This document shows positions 57,101-64,000 of a DNA stretch of 64,000 nt, in pieces. The notes below the pieces were generated by a model, which saw only the letters and a list, made by a program, of their open reading frames with translations, was not told where the DNA came from and searched no databases. The translations under genes were made by a program, and so were the position numbers. Source of the stretch: Maribacter sp. (GTDB taxonomy: Bacteria > Bacteroidota > Bacteroidia > Flavobacteriales > Flavobacteriaceae); the NCBI GenBank assembly GCA_011050675.1, contig DRFI01000010.1, forward strand, positions 62,001 through 126,000, in the 5' to 3' direction. The stretch's first letter is position 1; each line of letters opens with the position of its first letter.

Positions 57101-59993
57101 CATTACCATTAACAACAGCACCTACACTTGGATTCGAATTATTTTCAACCGAGTATATAAGATTGGAAACCCCACCATTATCGTCAAAATAATTATCTAA
57201 TTCAATTACGTCATCATTTGAATTGATATATCGAGTTAAATCTGGAATATCAGTTACTACTGACGGTATATTAGTACTAACCTTAAGATATTCCCAACTA
57301 CCTTCCAACTCTACGCCTACGGTATTAGATGTACCAATAAATCCAACCGCTAAGTCAGTATTGGCATTTTGTATTGCCGCTAAAGTATTACCTGTAGCCG
57401 TTATAGTACCTAATGTTTGTTTTATTCCATCCTCTATTTTATAATCAAACTGTAAAACACCAGTAACAGGATTAACATCTATATAAAGAAACAAATTAGA
57501 ACTTGGCCTGTTTATTTGTGCTAATGGCAAGAAAAGGGCATTTGCGGTGTCAAGAACATCATTTACTTCTTGAACAGCCGATAATCCATCTTGTGTGATA
57601 ACAAATTGCACAAAATTATCTTGAAAACCTGTACCTAGAAAGAGCCCCAATTCTCCACCAACAGCATTAGTGTTACCATAAAGTTGTAAATTACTATCAA
57701 AATTCTTCATCCAAGTCTCTACAGTAAAATTACCCGTCGCGTCACTAACCTGCACGCCCATCTGATAAGCTTTTTCTTGATCATTTGAAGTTCCTTTTGC
57801 CGTACCCCATCGCATATGTGAAGTCATAATACCTGGAGCACCTCCAACTACATCATTAATATTAGGTTCATTTGGATCATAAGGGTCTCCTTCTTCTGCC
57901 CGTCTATCAATCCAATCCAACCAATTTGGTCCAGTATCTCCATTATTCATAAGACCAGTCATTCCCAAACCAAAAATTCCTCCAATACCTTGTTGGTCAT
58001 TAAGTAAATCATTTTGTATCGGCAACATGAAAGCATCGCTACCACCAGTTTCAGGGTCTCCCAATTGAAAAGGATCTTCACTGTCCAGTATACCATCATT
58101 ATCATCATCAGGATCGTTAAGATTGGAAACAAAAGGAGCTCCTGCGGATTTATCAAAGTCATCAGGTTGGGAACCACCATTACATGGATCAGTTCCATTA
58201 TCTACTTCATCCTGATTGGTATATCCATCATTGTCATAATCAGCTAAAGCATCATAAAGCGGATCTTCAGGTGCTATACAGTTCACTGCATCAGCCGGTT
58301 CTATAATAACCAATTTACCGTTTAAAGTACCGGTCCAAATCGTTCCCGGGAAAATATCGTTCTGACCTTGAGCAGTTAATCCTAATGCATTACCTCCTAG
58401 TCCTTGAACAAATGAACTAGTTAATGTTTCAAGACTTCCATTTGGTTGTAATTCAACCCTTCTCACAACTCCAGTATTTACTCCAGCTAATAAATCGCCT
58501 TCCATAGCACCTTCAAAATTGCTAGCCGTATATTCTGTAATGGCATTTGTATTAGTTCCAAAACCTGTAATTATCGCATCATCATCTCCTTCTGGATTAG
58601 GCAATCCTGGTCCTCTCCAATCTCCTTCGACAGGATTAGCTAAATTTACAGGAACCGGTGGCCAATCTGCCGGAAGTGCTTCTGCCACATTTGCAGTGGT
58701 ATTTGGATCAGTACCATCTGCATTAGGATCATAAATTTTAGTTCTAAAAGCGGCAGTAGTACCGTCATCAGTATATAGTCCTGCTCCTGAGGGGTTAGCT
58801 CTAATAGGATTAGGATGTCCTCCATAGTACGACCCAAATACATAATTTTGAACATTCGTCGTTATGAGCTCCAAGTGGTCAAGATTATTTATATACTCGC
58901 CATCAGGGGCAGGGTTACTAATACCTCCACCGCCAGTTTCATTTGGATCATAGTCATTATTTACAAAAGGGGTACCTTCGTTGATAGGAAATCCACCCCA
59001 GCCAACATTAGCCCCGTTATCCGTTACATACACCGCTCCAGATTGAGTAATCACTAAATCATATGCATTTCTATATCCTGGAGAAAAAATTTGAACAGGT
59101 CCGCCAATTACTAATTTAGCTTGGTTTAGTCCGTCATTTCCACCAAACGGGTCATTTACATCTACACCATCGTAATTTGGATTATTAGGATCCGTAACCC
59201 CATTCGCGTTATTTCGTGTAGGATCGTCAACAGTTGGTATATCATAAATATAATTTCTCCCATTGTCAATTGAAATAGGCAGGGCCTCCAATGCGGTTAA
59301 ATTAATAGATAATACAGCGCCAGAAAGAGCGTATTCAGTTATAAATGCAAAATTATTAGAAGGACCTCCTGCATTTGTATGTCCGCCCTGAGCAACCAAT
59401 AAATAATCAGTTCCACTAATAGTAGTAAACTGAATGCCATTTGTAGCATGATTTTCTTCAGATCGTGGTAATCCACGAACTATATCCACCACTGTCCAAC
59501 CTGTACCATTTTGGGTTAATCGAGTTATAATACCGGAATTGGTATCTAAATTAGTATCACCTAAATTGGTATTACCTCCAATACGAATGTCACTGGAAGA
59601 AACATAAATAATAGGCTCTTGAGCTGTTCCTACTACTCTTATCCCTGTAGTCTCCCTTTGGGTTGAGCTGTTAAGCGTACCATCGTCATTATGGTTCTGA
59701 ATATTAGCAAGTGCATTCAGAACTTCCATATCCTGTACGATATAATTATTGGCAGCTACCTTCTCTACTGTTAAAATTTTTAGAGCACCTGTATACTCAG
59801 CCACATAGAGCTTTCCATCAGGTCCAAATTCTAATGCAGTTATTCCAGATTGAAAGGAAGGAAAACCATTAAGATCCAAGTTACTCTGGTCAAAATTAAT
59901 TTGAGCATTTAAATTGCTAAACCCGAAAACAATAGACAAAAGGGTAATAACAAATGAATAAAAGGAAAAGGATTTAAAGTATTTATGTTTCAT
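51186..59993 (-). CDS. Giant mosaic T9SS-secreted surface protein (2935 aa)
   Basis: Signal peptide (1-31). A sorbosone-dehydrogenase-like propeller (about 35-560; ALEFGPDGKLYVAEYTG) is followed by thrombospondin-type-3 calcium repeats (about 588-650; DYDNDGYTNQDE, DPDDDNDGILDSEDP) and a lectin-like segment (about 650-920). Then come malectin 1 (about 1003-1171), an Ig-like domain, malectin 2 (about 1273-1443), another Ig-like domain, Kelch repeats (about 1568-1850) and a choice-of-anchor domain. A split Ig-like repeat contains a CBM6-like insert (about 2019-2228). PKD (about 2270-2355), five tandem Ig-like repeats (about 2356-2838) and a type IX secretion sorting domain (about 2855-2935; ISPNPASENAQVF, IYDTSGRLVKTYEY) finish it. 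It is probably a cell-surface adhesin or glycan-binding protein. No catalytic site is evident. It lies between capsule genes. Confidence 0.9.
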   Translation of the reverse strand: MKHKYFKSFSFYSFVITLLSIVFGFSNLNAQINFDQSNLDLNGFPSFQSGITALEFGPDGKLYVAEYTGALKILTVEKVAANNYIVQDMEVLNALANIQNHNDDGTLNSSTQRETTGIRVVGTAQEPIIYVSSSDIRIGGNTNLGDTNLDTNSGIITRLTQNGTGWTVVDIVRGLPRSEENHATNGIQFTTISGTDYLLVAQGGHTNAGGPSNNFAFITEYALSGAVLSINLTALEALPISIDNGRNYIYDIPTVDDPTRNNANGVTDPNNPNYDGVDVNDPFGGNDGLNQAKLVIGGPVQIFSPGYRNAYDLVITQSGAVYVTDNGANVGWGGFPINEGTPFVNNDYDPNETGGGGISNPAPDGEYINNLDHLELITTNVQNYVFGSYYGGHPNPIRANPSGAGLYTDDGTTAAFRTKIYDPNADGTDPNTTANVAEALPADWPPVPVNLANPVEGDWRGPGLPNPEGDDDAIITGFGTNTNAITEYTASNFEGAMEGDLLAGVNTGVVRRVELQPNGSLETLTSSFVQGLGGNALGLTAQGQNDIFPGTIWTGTLNGKLVIIEPADAVNCIAPEDPLYDALADYDNDGYTNQDEVDNGTDPCNGGSQPDDFDKSAGAPFVSNLNDPDDDNDGILDSEDPFQLGDPETGGSDAFMLPIQNDLLNDQQGIGGIFGLGMTGLMNNGDTGPNWLDWIDRRAEEGDPYDPNEPNINDVVGGAPGIMTSHMRWGTAKGTSNDQEKAYQMGVQVSDATGNFTVETWMKNFDSNLQLYGNTNAVGGELGLFLGTGFQDNFVQFVITQDGLSAVQEVNDVLDTANALFLPLAQINRPSSNLFLYIDVNPVTGVLQFDYKIEDGIKQTLGTITATGNTLAAIQNANTDLAVGFIGTSNTVGVELEGSWEYLKVSTNIPSVVTDIPDLTRYINSNDDVIELDNYFDDNGGVSNLIYSVENNSNPSVGAVVNGNELTLSYPGASAISNITIRATDAESNIVEQSFEVNVTDSPIVLYRVNTGGPQLTAIDGDIDWEADTTGNNSAYLSNAGSNQVFAFNANSGASVPTSTPNTIFKTERADSAPGAPNMSYTFPVTQSGNYEVRLYMGNGWVGTSAAEQRLFDIQIEGLTYPALDNIDLSGTYGHEVGTLISHIIPVSDGQIDIVFLHGAIENPMINGIEILDASDSETPIYVADIENQRTPVGEQLDGSLTVIAFGGDGNKNYTAVGLPPGLVIEPTNGNIGGTAEVGAELNSPYTVTITVDDEDGLTSDAVSITFDWVIYEAFSYRVNVGGNLVTASDTATDWKFNDTNGAYTSGMYSVNTGFSINALLEYNKKHSTVPAYIDNTTFDGVFGRERYDAAGGEEMEFKFPLENGDYVVNVYLGNSFEPANEIGDRVFDISLEGVVVQNDLDIIAEFGHLRAGMLTFPVTLNDGELNLEFLHGVAENPILSAIEIFEINNANPALSISTIANQVSDIDAVVDFTSSASGGDSGEELIYYISGQPDGISINSATGQVTGTIEATAAVGGPNNNGAHEVVVTAFKRGSAPVSTVFAWNIASTWVNKDEDENYTARHENSFVQAGDKFYLMGGRENASTIDVYDYTSDSWTSLVNSAPFEFNHFQATEYQGLIWIIGSFKDNLYPTESPAEYVWAFDPANEEWIQGPEIPASRRRGSAGLVMYNNKFYVVAGNTIGHDGGYVSYFDEFDPATGVWTALTDAPRARDHFAAVVIDYKLYVSGGRLSGGTGGVFAPTISEVDVYDFVSQTWTTLPAGQNIPTPRGGPSAVNFNDKLMVIGGESETAGPAFTTVEEYDPVSQTWTTLPGLNSPRHGTQAIVSGNGIFILAGSPVQGGSNQKNMEYYGEDAPVGSPSVASEVNSLDGLLIADGETEAIDLNIENGNVGVIITSMVISGTNASDFSINTGELTNQLLNANSTHPIEISLSGTGDNRSAVLTITYGNGTTKEIALSNAVDVPVITDPGTQNNSEGDVVSVQIDATTACTDETYSATGLPAGLTIDSNTGLITGTVSNGGSGTGAYQENNGLVVIEMENLTYGGNWTEETAEAGFTGSGYLDNSVDSFGAPGNGIITTEVEITTPGIYRFQWYNKIGIIGGGPEDPTTEHNDAWLRFNDADDFYGSKNDDGTGSKVYPGGVGQTPVVNGASSDGWLKVYTNTIAWNWNTQTSDNDAHKVFVQFDTPGTYTMEVSSRSNGHLIDRATLHNVNLNLTTSELFAAAESTQGGGTNGASGDSPYNVEVTVTDDCSPSQSNTVEFVWNIGEAGNAAPVAVIESNVTTGDAILTVDFTGSNSTDDTGVVEYLWDFKDGSPTEAIADPVHDFETPGVYEVELTVSDGVLTNTATLTITVNVPANEAPVVINPGDQNTVEGDIVSLQIIATDADGLTYSATNLPDGLTIDVSTGLISGTIAAGASVNSPFSVVVTVTDDGSPSESSTVSFAWNVTDVVVVVNEAPTVTNPGEQNGVEGNVISLQIEATDAEDDNMSFTATNLPDGLTIDTTTGLISGTITAGTSANSPFSVTVTVTDDGSPSEASTIAFVWNVTDVVVNLAPVVTNPGDQSGVEGDVVSLQIEAIDGEDDGMTYTAINLPDGLTIDTATGLISGTITAGTSANSPFSVTVTVTDDGIPSESSTISLAWNVTDVVVVVNQAPTVTNPGEQNGVEGDVVSLQIVATDADNDSMTFTAANLPAGLSIDMSTGLISGTIEAGASANSPFAVDVTVTDDGSPSESNTVSFIWNVTDVIIVVNEAPEVTNPGAQSGMEGEEVSFQIFATDDDNLTFTADNLPDGLTINMSTGLISGTIAAGASVNSPYTVIVTVTDDGTPSESSTVNFDWNINQNETYDATMDNMVISPNPASENAQVFINLEVPAPLLGIYIYDTSGRLVKTYEYLESFNGNGSYELYIGDLRNEIYTVYAYVQGVDTPLVKKLVVRN
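51480..52926 (-). repeat. Five tandem ~293-bp repeats encoding Ig-like (He_PIG) domains
   Basis: Repeat starts fall near 52920, 52626, 52334, 52040 and 51742 on the minus strand. Each encodes about 97 residues beginning N-x-APxVTNPGxQ and containing LPxGLTID and TGLISGTI, ending in a WNVTDV-like linker. The inner copies are highly similar at the DNA level, which suggests recent duplication or gene conversion. Confidence 0.88.
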
Positions 59994-60411
59994 ATTCTAT
60001 AGAATAAAATGATGCTAATATGTGATCGATTTATACGGTGTTCTAATTTTAAAACAAATATAATCCAATATCACTTTAGAAGAATAATACGGTTCTTATA
60101 TTCGTTTAAACCTGAATGTTACTCGATAAAATACAGATATAAAAAACACACGAAATCGTAGGAAAAAAGCTATAAACCAGAAATAAGAGATAGGGATGCA
60201 CCAAATATCCTATAAAATAAAAAGGAAAATGAAGCTAAGGGGATGAAAAACAGCACGTTAAAAGAACACAACTTACTTATACTATTTCCTTAATTTATAC
60301 GCATAAAAAAAGCCGCATGGCGACTTTTTTTTAATTAAATATTTTGAAAATACAGTTAGAATTAAATCCAATATTAACTGGATTTTAAATTATAAATACA
60401 ACTAAAGTCTT
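59994..60411. other. 418-bp gap between wzc-like and giant-protein genes
   Basis: It contains a minus-strand TATATTTG (60055-60062), a candidate -7 element about 60 bp upstream of the giant protein, and the wzc terminator (60305-60332). The rest is AT-rich with nothing recognised. Confidence 0.45.
60305..60332 (-). terminator. Terminator after the wzc-like gene
   Basis: On the minus strand AAAGTCGCC and GGCGGCTTT-like arms (one G-U pair) flank a short loop and are followed by about seven U. It is 80 bp beyond the kinase stop. Confidence 0.7.
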
Positions 60412-62778
60412 TTAAAATTTCCACCATTTTTTAGCATTCTTACCATACCCATAACCATATTTACCACCATAGCCTAAACTATCTAAACTTACATCGTTTA
60501 CTACGAAAGAAACTCCTTTTAACTTACCTTCCTCACGTAAGTTCAATGGGAATTTAACGGCAGTTTCATCAGTAACGCCTGCTCTAGTTACATAAATTAT
60601 ATGGTTAGCATACGGAGCAATAAGTAAAGTATCACTTACTACCATCATTGGAGCTGTATCTACTATAACATAGTCATACATTTCAGAAACTTCTGCCAAC
60701 AATTCCTCAACTTTAGAACTCATTAACAATTCTGCAGGGTTTGGTGGTATCTTACCTGAATAGATAACATCTATAGTATTATGATGTACTAACATAGGTC
60801 TAATAATATCCTTAACACTAATAGCATCATCTAAAAGATATTCAGTTAACCCAGCGTCTTTATTTCTAGAAGGTGTTTTAAGCTTATCTACTGAATCACC
60901 TGAAAAGAATGTATACAATTTAGGATTTCTAATATCCGCACCAACCAATAACACTTTTTTATCTGTACTTGCCAATATCATAGATAAATTGGATGATACA
61001 AACGTTTTCCCCTCCCCAGGAGTACTTGAAGTTACATAAATAATATTGTTCTTATTCTTATCAGATGCATGTTTTGTCTTTATTAAAAAGTCCAAGTTTG
61101 CACGAATAATTCGTAAGGCTTCTGCTAATACAGAACGATCATCATTAATAATAATCTTACTGTCTTTTTTAGTAAGTCTAGGCAATTCTCCTAAAACAGG
61201 AATATCTTTAGTGAATTTCTCTAAACTATGCTTATTTTGAATTTTGGTATCTAATTGATCTTTACCATAAATTACACCAAAAGGAAGTAACAAACCTAGC
61301 ACCAAAGCAGCTAAATAAGTAATTGCTTTTTTAGGTTTTACAGGCGTAGGACTAGAAACATATGCAGTGTCTATTACGTTAGACTTTGGAGACGCTGAAG
61401 CAAATGCTATCTGAGATTCCTCGCGTTTTTGTAACAAGTATAAATATAAAGATTCTGTCGTTTCTTGCTTTCTAGTAATATTCCTTAATTCTCTTTGATT
61501 TTCTGGGGCAGAATAAATTGTACCTTGAATTCTTCCTAACTGACTTTGAAGGGTACTCACGTTCATCCCAACATTACGCTCAAGAGAATTTAAACTTGAC
61601 TGCATTGTATTTTTAATACCATCCAATTGCTGATCAAGGTTTACAATCATTGGGTTTTGCTCGTTCGAACTCTTTAACAGTCTCTTTCTTTCCGCTACTA
61701 ATGAATTATACTGAACAGTTGCCTGGCTAAGAGCACCACTACCAACATCTACTACAGGCATTTGCTCATAACCACTTTCACCACTTACATAATCTTTTAA
61801 CCCACTAACCATTTGTAATTGCACCTTTGCATTCTCTAAATTCGAACGACTGCTAGCACTAACCTGAACGGCAGCACCAACTTCAATACCTGAACCTGTC
61901 ATTCCTTTTTCAGTCAATAATTCTTGGGCATCTTTATCAACATTAGTTAAAGTGCCAGAAATTAATTGAATTCGATTGTTAATAAAGTCAGAAGTAGTAT
62001 CTGCAATACGTCGTTTATCTTCAATGGCATTTCTATTATAAATTTCAATTAGCTTGTTTATAATATCCTTTGCCTTTTTAGGTATGGCACTAGTCATAGA
62101 AACATCTAAAATATTGGAGAATTCAGCACTAACCGATATTTTAACAGCAGATTTAAAAGATCGCGCAACTTTTTCAACAGGACTAAGGGAAACCTGATAT
62201 CTATTACCAATTAAAGCCTTTGGGTCCTTAACATTTGGAGTTATTACTATATCCCCTACAGGGGTGGAAATACCATTACCATAAGAATATATTTTAGACG
62301 GTACATTTTCATTTTCAGTAAACCCAAAGGTATTGCCCGAAGAAAATTCAAGAAAAAAACTATAATTAGCGTTGTTTATGGTTGAATCTGCTGCTATAAA
62401 ATTTATTTTAACAGGTGGATTATCATATACCTCAGAATTAATAATATTACCTAAGGCTATGATTCGAACATTAGCCCCTAATTCTTTAACTACTTCTATA
62501 AAATTAGTTCTTGATCCTAAAATCTCAATTTCATCTTCTACTTGTTTAGATGACCCTCCAAACAAATCAAGATCTTGAAAAACGCTCATCTCATTACCTG
62601 CATTTTTTTCTTGAACTATTTGAATTTGCGATTTTACCGCATATTCAGGTGTTGTGTAACGGATATTGACATATGCAATTATTAATGCCACTAGACCACA
62701 TAACACAAACCATTTCCAATGCTTTGCGTAGGTAGAAATTATATTTTTTAAATCTTCTTTTTTATCTGAAAAACTCAT
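60412..62778 (-). CDS. wzc: Wzc-type polysaccharide co-polymerase and tyrosine autokinase
   Basis: A 788-residue inner-membrane protein. A Wzz-type chain-length domain lies between two membrane helices (about 22-42 and 510-530). A periplasmic coiled coil and the conserved PxxP region (SPTPVKPKK) lie before the second helix. The cytoplasmic BY-kinase follows, with Walker A SSTPGEGKTFVSSNL (about 587), Walker A' (LLVGADIRNP) and Walker B (YVIVDTAPM). The C-terminus is the tyrosine cluster LGYGGKYGYGYGKN, the autophosphorylation tail. It controls capsule or exopolysaccharide polymerisation and export with the Wza-like protein encoded 32 bp upstream. The CpsB-like phosphatase is the expected antagonist. 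Confidence 0.94.
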   Translation of the reverse strand: MSFSDKKEDLKNIISTYAKHWKWFVLCGLVALIIAYVNIRYTTPEYAVKSQIQIVQEKNAGNEMSVFQDLDLFGGSSKQVEDEIEILGSRTNFIEVVKELGANVRIIALGNIINSEVYDNPPVKINFIAADSTINNANYSFFLEFSSGNTFGFTENENVPSKIYSYGNGISTPVGDIVITPNVKDPKALIGNRYQVSLSPVEKVARSFKSAVKISVSAEFSNILDVSMTSAIPKKAKDIINKLIEIYNRNAIEDKRRIADTTSDFINNRIQLISGTLTNVDKDAQELLTEKGMTGSGIEVGAAVQVSASSRSNLENAKVQLQMVSGLKDYVSGESGYEQMPVVDVGSGALSQATVQYNSLVAERKRLLKSSNEQNPMIVNLDQQLDGIKNTMQSSLNSLERNVGMNVSTLQSQLGRIQGTIYSAPENQRELRNITRKQETTESLYLYLLQKREESQIAFASASPKSNVIDTAYVSSPTPVKPKKAITYLAALVLGLLLPFGVIYGKDQLDTKIQNKHSLEKFTKDIPVLGELPRLTKKDSKIIINDDRSVLAEALRIIRANLDFLIKTKHASDKNKNNIIYVTSSTPGEGKTFVSSNLSMILASTDKKVLLVGADIRNPKLYTFFSGDSVDKLKTPSRNKDAGLTEYLLDDAISVKDIIRPMLVHHNTIDVIYSGKIPPNPAELLMSSKVEELLAEVSEMYDYVIVDTAPMMVVSDTLLIAPYANHIIYVTRAGVTDETAVKFPLNLREEGKLKGVSFVVNDVSLDSLGYGGKYGYGYGKNAKKWWKF

Positions 62779-62810
62779 AGAAAACTATTGAAATGGATAT
62801 GTAAAAAACG

Positions 62811-63584
62811 TTACTTACTGAATAGTAAGATTGTTGTAGTTATTAATAAAGAAGCTACAGAAATAGCTATACCCGCCCTACTATCCAAACTAGAAGTCTT
62901 AATTGCTGAATTATTAGGTTCCACATACACCACATCATTTTGAGTCAAATAGTACACAGGAGAATTCAAAGCGTCTTTGGTAGTCAAATCAATTCTAGTA
63001 TACACTTTCGTACCATTAAAATCCCGTATAACCAATACATTTTTACGCATTCCTTTGATATTCAAATCATTTGCCAAACCAATAGCTTCCAATACCGTTA
63101 TCTGTTCTCCATTTACAGAATAGGTCCCAGGAGTATTTACCTGACCTAAAACAGTAACCGAAAAATTCACAAGTCTAATATTAATAATAGGATCTTTTAA
63201 ATAAGGTTGTAACTTTTCTTTTAGCATTTTTTTAGTTTCCTCTGGAGTTAACCCTAATAAATTAACTTCACCAAGTACAGGGAAATCGATATTACCTTTT
63301 TTGTCAATAATATAATCTAATTGCTCTGGTCTAGACCCATTAGTTATCACCCCTTTAAATACATTAAATGGCAAACTCGCCTCAGCATCTAAGGTTGAAA
63401 CGTTAATTGACACCACATCATCAATTTTGAATGTATTTACATGCGAATTATCACTAATTATTGTTTCATACTCTTGTGCGTCTTGAAAATAAACCACATC
63501 TTTTTTGGAGGCGCAAGATGTTACAATCACCCCTAATACTAACAACATTATATAGTGTCTAAAATTCGCTTTCAATGTATACAT
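62811..63584 (-). CDS. wza: Wza-type polysaccharide export lipoprotein
   Basis: A 257-residue outer-membrane lipoprotein with lipobox VTSC (Cys 24). A polysaccharide export (Poly_export) domain (about 50-140; FKIDDVVSINV, DYIIDKKGNIDFPVLGEVNLLGLT) is followed by one SLBB domain (about 150-225; VTVLGQVNTPGTYSVNGEQ). A C-terminal transmembrane helix (about 237-255) is in keeping with the Wza C-terminal alpha-barrel. It is shorter than Escherichia coli Wza, as is usual in Bacteroidota. It shares a transcript with wzc. Confidence 0.92.
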   Translation of the reverse strand: MYTLKANFRHYIMLLVLGVIVTSCASKKDVVYFQDAQEYETIISDNSHVNTFKIDDVVSINVSTLDAEASLPFNVFKGVITNGSRPEQLDYIIDKKGNIDFPVLGEVNLLGLTPEETKKMLKEKLQPYLKDPIINIRLVNFSVTVLGQVNTPGTYSVNGEQITVLEAIGLANDLNIKGMRKNVLVIRDFNGTKVYTRIDLTTKDALNSPVYYLTQNDVVYVEPNNSAIKTSSLDSRAGIAISVASLLITTTILLFSK

Positions 63585-63630
63585 TTTTCTTATTCTATTA
63601 TTAATGGTTAATGTTATGATGTTATGATGT

Positions 63631-64000
63631 TTAAGGTTGAACTATCTTTAAAGGAGCTATATTTTTACTATCAGAAGCACTTGTAGAATTATCAAGCTCA
63701 CAAAAATCAGAATTTTTAGAAACATATTCCGGCACTATTTCCTTCATTAGTTTTACCGTGTTACCACTAAAAAACATATTAGTTATACATAATTCATCAA
63801 TCTTCGACCTTACTTTTGCATACTCGACATCACGTACCTTACTGATCTTAATTTTTTGATGATACGTAGGCAACGTATTTTCCCCATTAGCCAAAAGTTC
63901 TTCATATAGTTTTTCACCAGGTCGTAAACCTGTAATCTTAATATCAATATCATCAGGATATCTAAGACCTGAAAGTTTAATCATATTTTTGGCTAAATCA
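63631..64000 (-). CDS. Nucleotide-sugar epimerase/dehydratase C-terminus (CapD/WbpM-like), 5'-truncated by window edge
   Basis: The gene enters from the right edge, so only the last 123 residues are seen. The stretch (KNMIKLSGLRY, DIDIKITGLRPGEKLYEELL, LPTYHQKIKISKV) matches the C-terminal end of the polysaccharide biosynthesis dehydratase/epimerase family, enzymes that make UDP-sugars for capsule or O-antigen. The catalytic Rossmann part is outside the window. It is followed by wza after 46 bp, in which the 8-mer GTTATGAT occurs twice in tandem (63614-63629). Confidence 0.85.
   Translation of the reverse strand, partial: DLAKNMIKLSGLRYPDDIDIKITGLRPGEKLYEELLANGENTLPTYHQKIKISKVRDVEYAKVRSKIDELCITNMFFSGNTVKLMKEIVPEYVSKNSDFCELDNSTSASDSKNIAPLKIVQP

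Overview
This 64 kb window is a low-GC chromosomal segment of a Bacteroidota bacterium, almost certainly a marine-type Flavobacteriaceae (Maribacter/Zobellia/Arenibacter-like; genus not proven). The evidence is the menaquinone gene set, SusC-like and TonB-dependent outer-membrane proteins, a type IX secretion C-terminal sorting domain, TAnnTTTG-type promoters, frequent TTG/GTG starts, and the flavobacterial order purC-phoH-SAM hydrolase-dnaN. I see no rRNA, tRNA, CRISPR array or intact insertion sequence.

Region 1 (1-17 kb, mostly minus strand) holds a truncated M24 peptidase, a vWA protein with a SusC-type plug, and a menaquinone cluster (menI-like thioesterase, menF, menD, menA, menC, menE). 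The cluster is interspersed with DUF2853, CvfB, SPOR and CPBP genes and a LytTR regulator/histidine kinase pair. menB is absent. Region 2 (17-33 kb) is housekeeping: esterase and GNAT, dnaK, sdaA, a cNMP-CBS-DUF294 protein with a DEDDh exonuclease, purC, phoH, SAM hydrolase, dnaN and mnmE.

Region 3 (33.1-46.3 kb, plus strand) is the most interesting part. It looks like a dedicated phytate (inositol hexakisphosphate) utilisation locus. It contains a TonB-dependent receptor, a purple-acid-phosphatase-like lipoprotein, an OmpR-type response regulator with its histidine kinase, a PepSY-like lipoprotein, a tandem two-domain beta-propeller phytase lipoprotein, a PafA-type alkaline phosphatase, a eukaryote-like myo-inositol oxygenase and an SLC5-type sodium/solute symporter. 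Inferred flow: phosphate is stripped from phytate, myo-inositol enters the cytoplasm and is oxidised to D-glucuronate. Two promoters in the locus share a tandem 11-bp repeat (ACAGA-N6-ACAGA) at exactly the same distance from a TAnnTTTG -7 element. This is the expected signature of one OmpR/PhoB-type activator controlling both operons. The pafA gene carries an in-frame TGA at codon 68, upstream of its catalytic Thr.

Region 4 (46.3-50.2 kb) is degraded accessory DNA. It has miaE, a malectin lipoprotein, a glycosyltransferase gene broken by an in-frame TGA, a decayed second copy of part of that gene, and a second pair of imperfect direct repeats. Region 5 (50.2-64 kb) is a capsule/exopolysaccharide locus: cpsB-type phosphatase, wzc, wza and a partial nucleotide-sugar epimerase. 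Within it lies a 2935-residue mosaic T9SS-secreted surface protein (propeller, malectin x2, Kelch, CBM6-like, PKD, five tandem Ig-like repeats). Its CBM6-like domain is inserted inside an Ig-like repeat.
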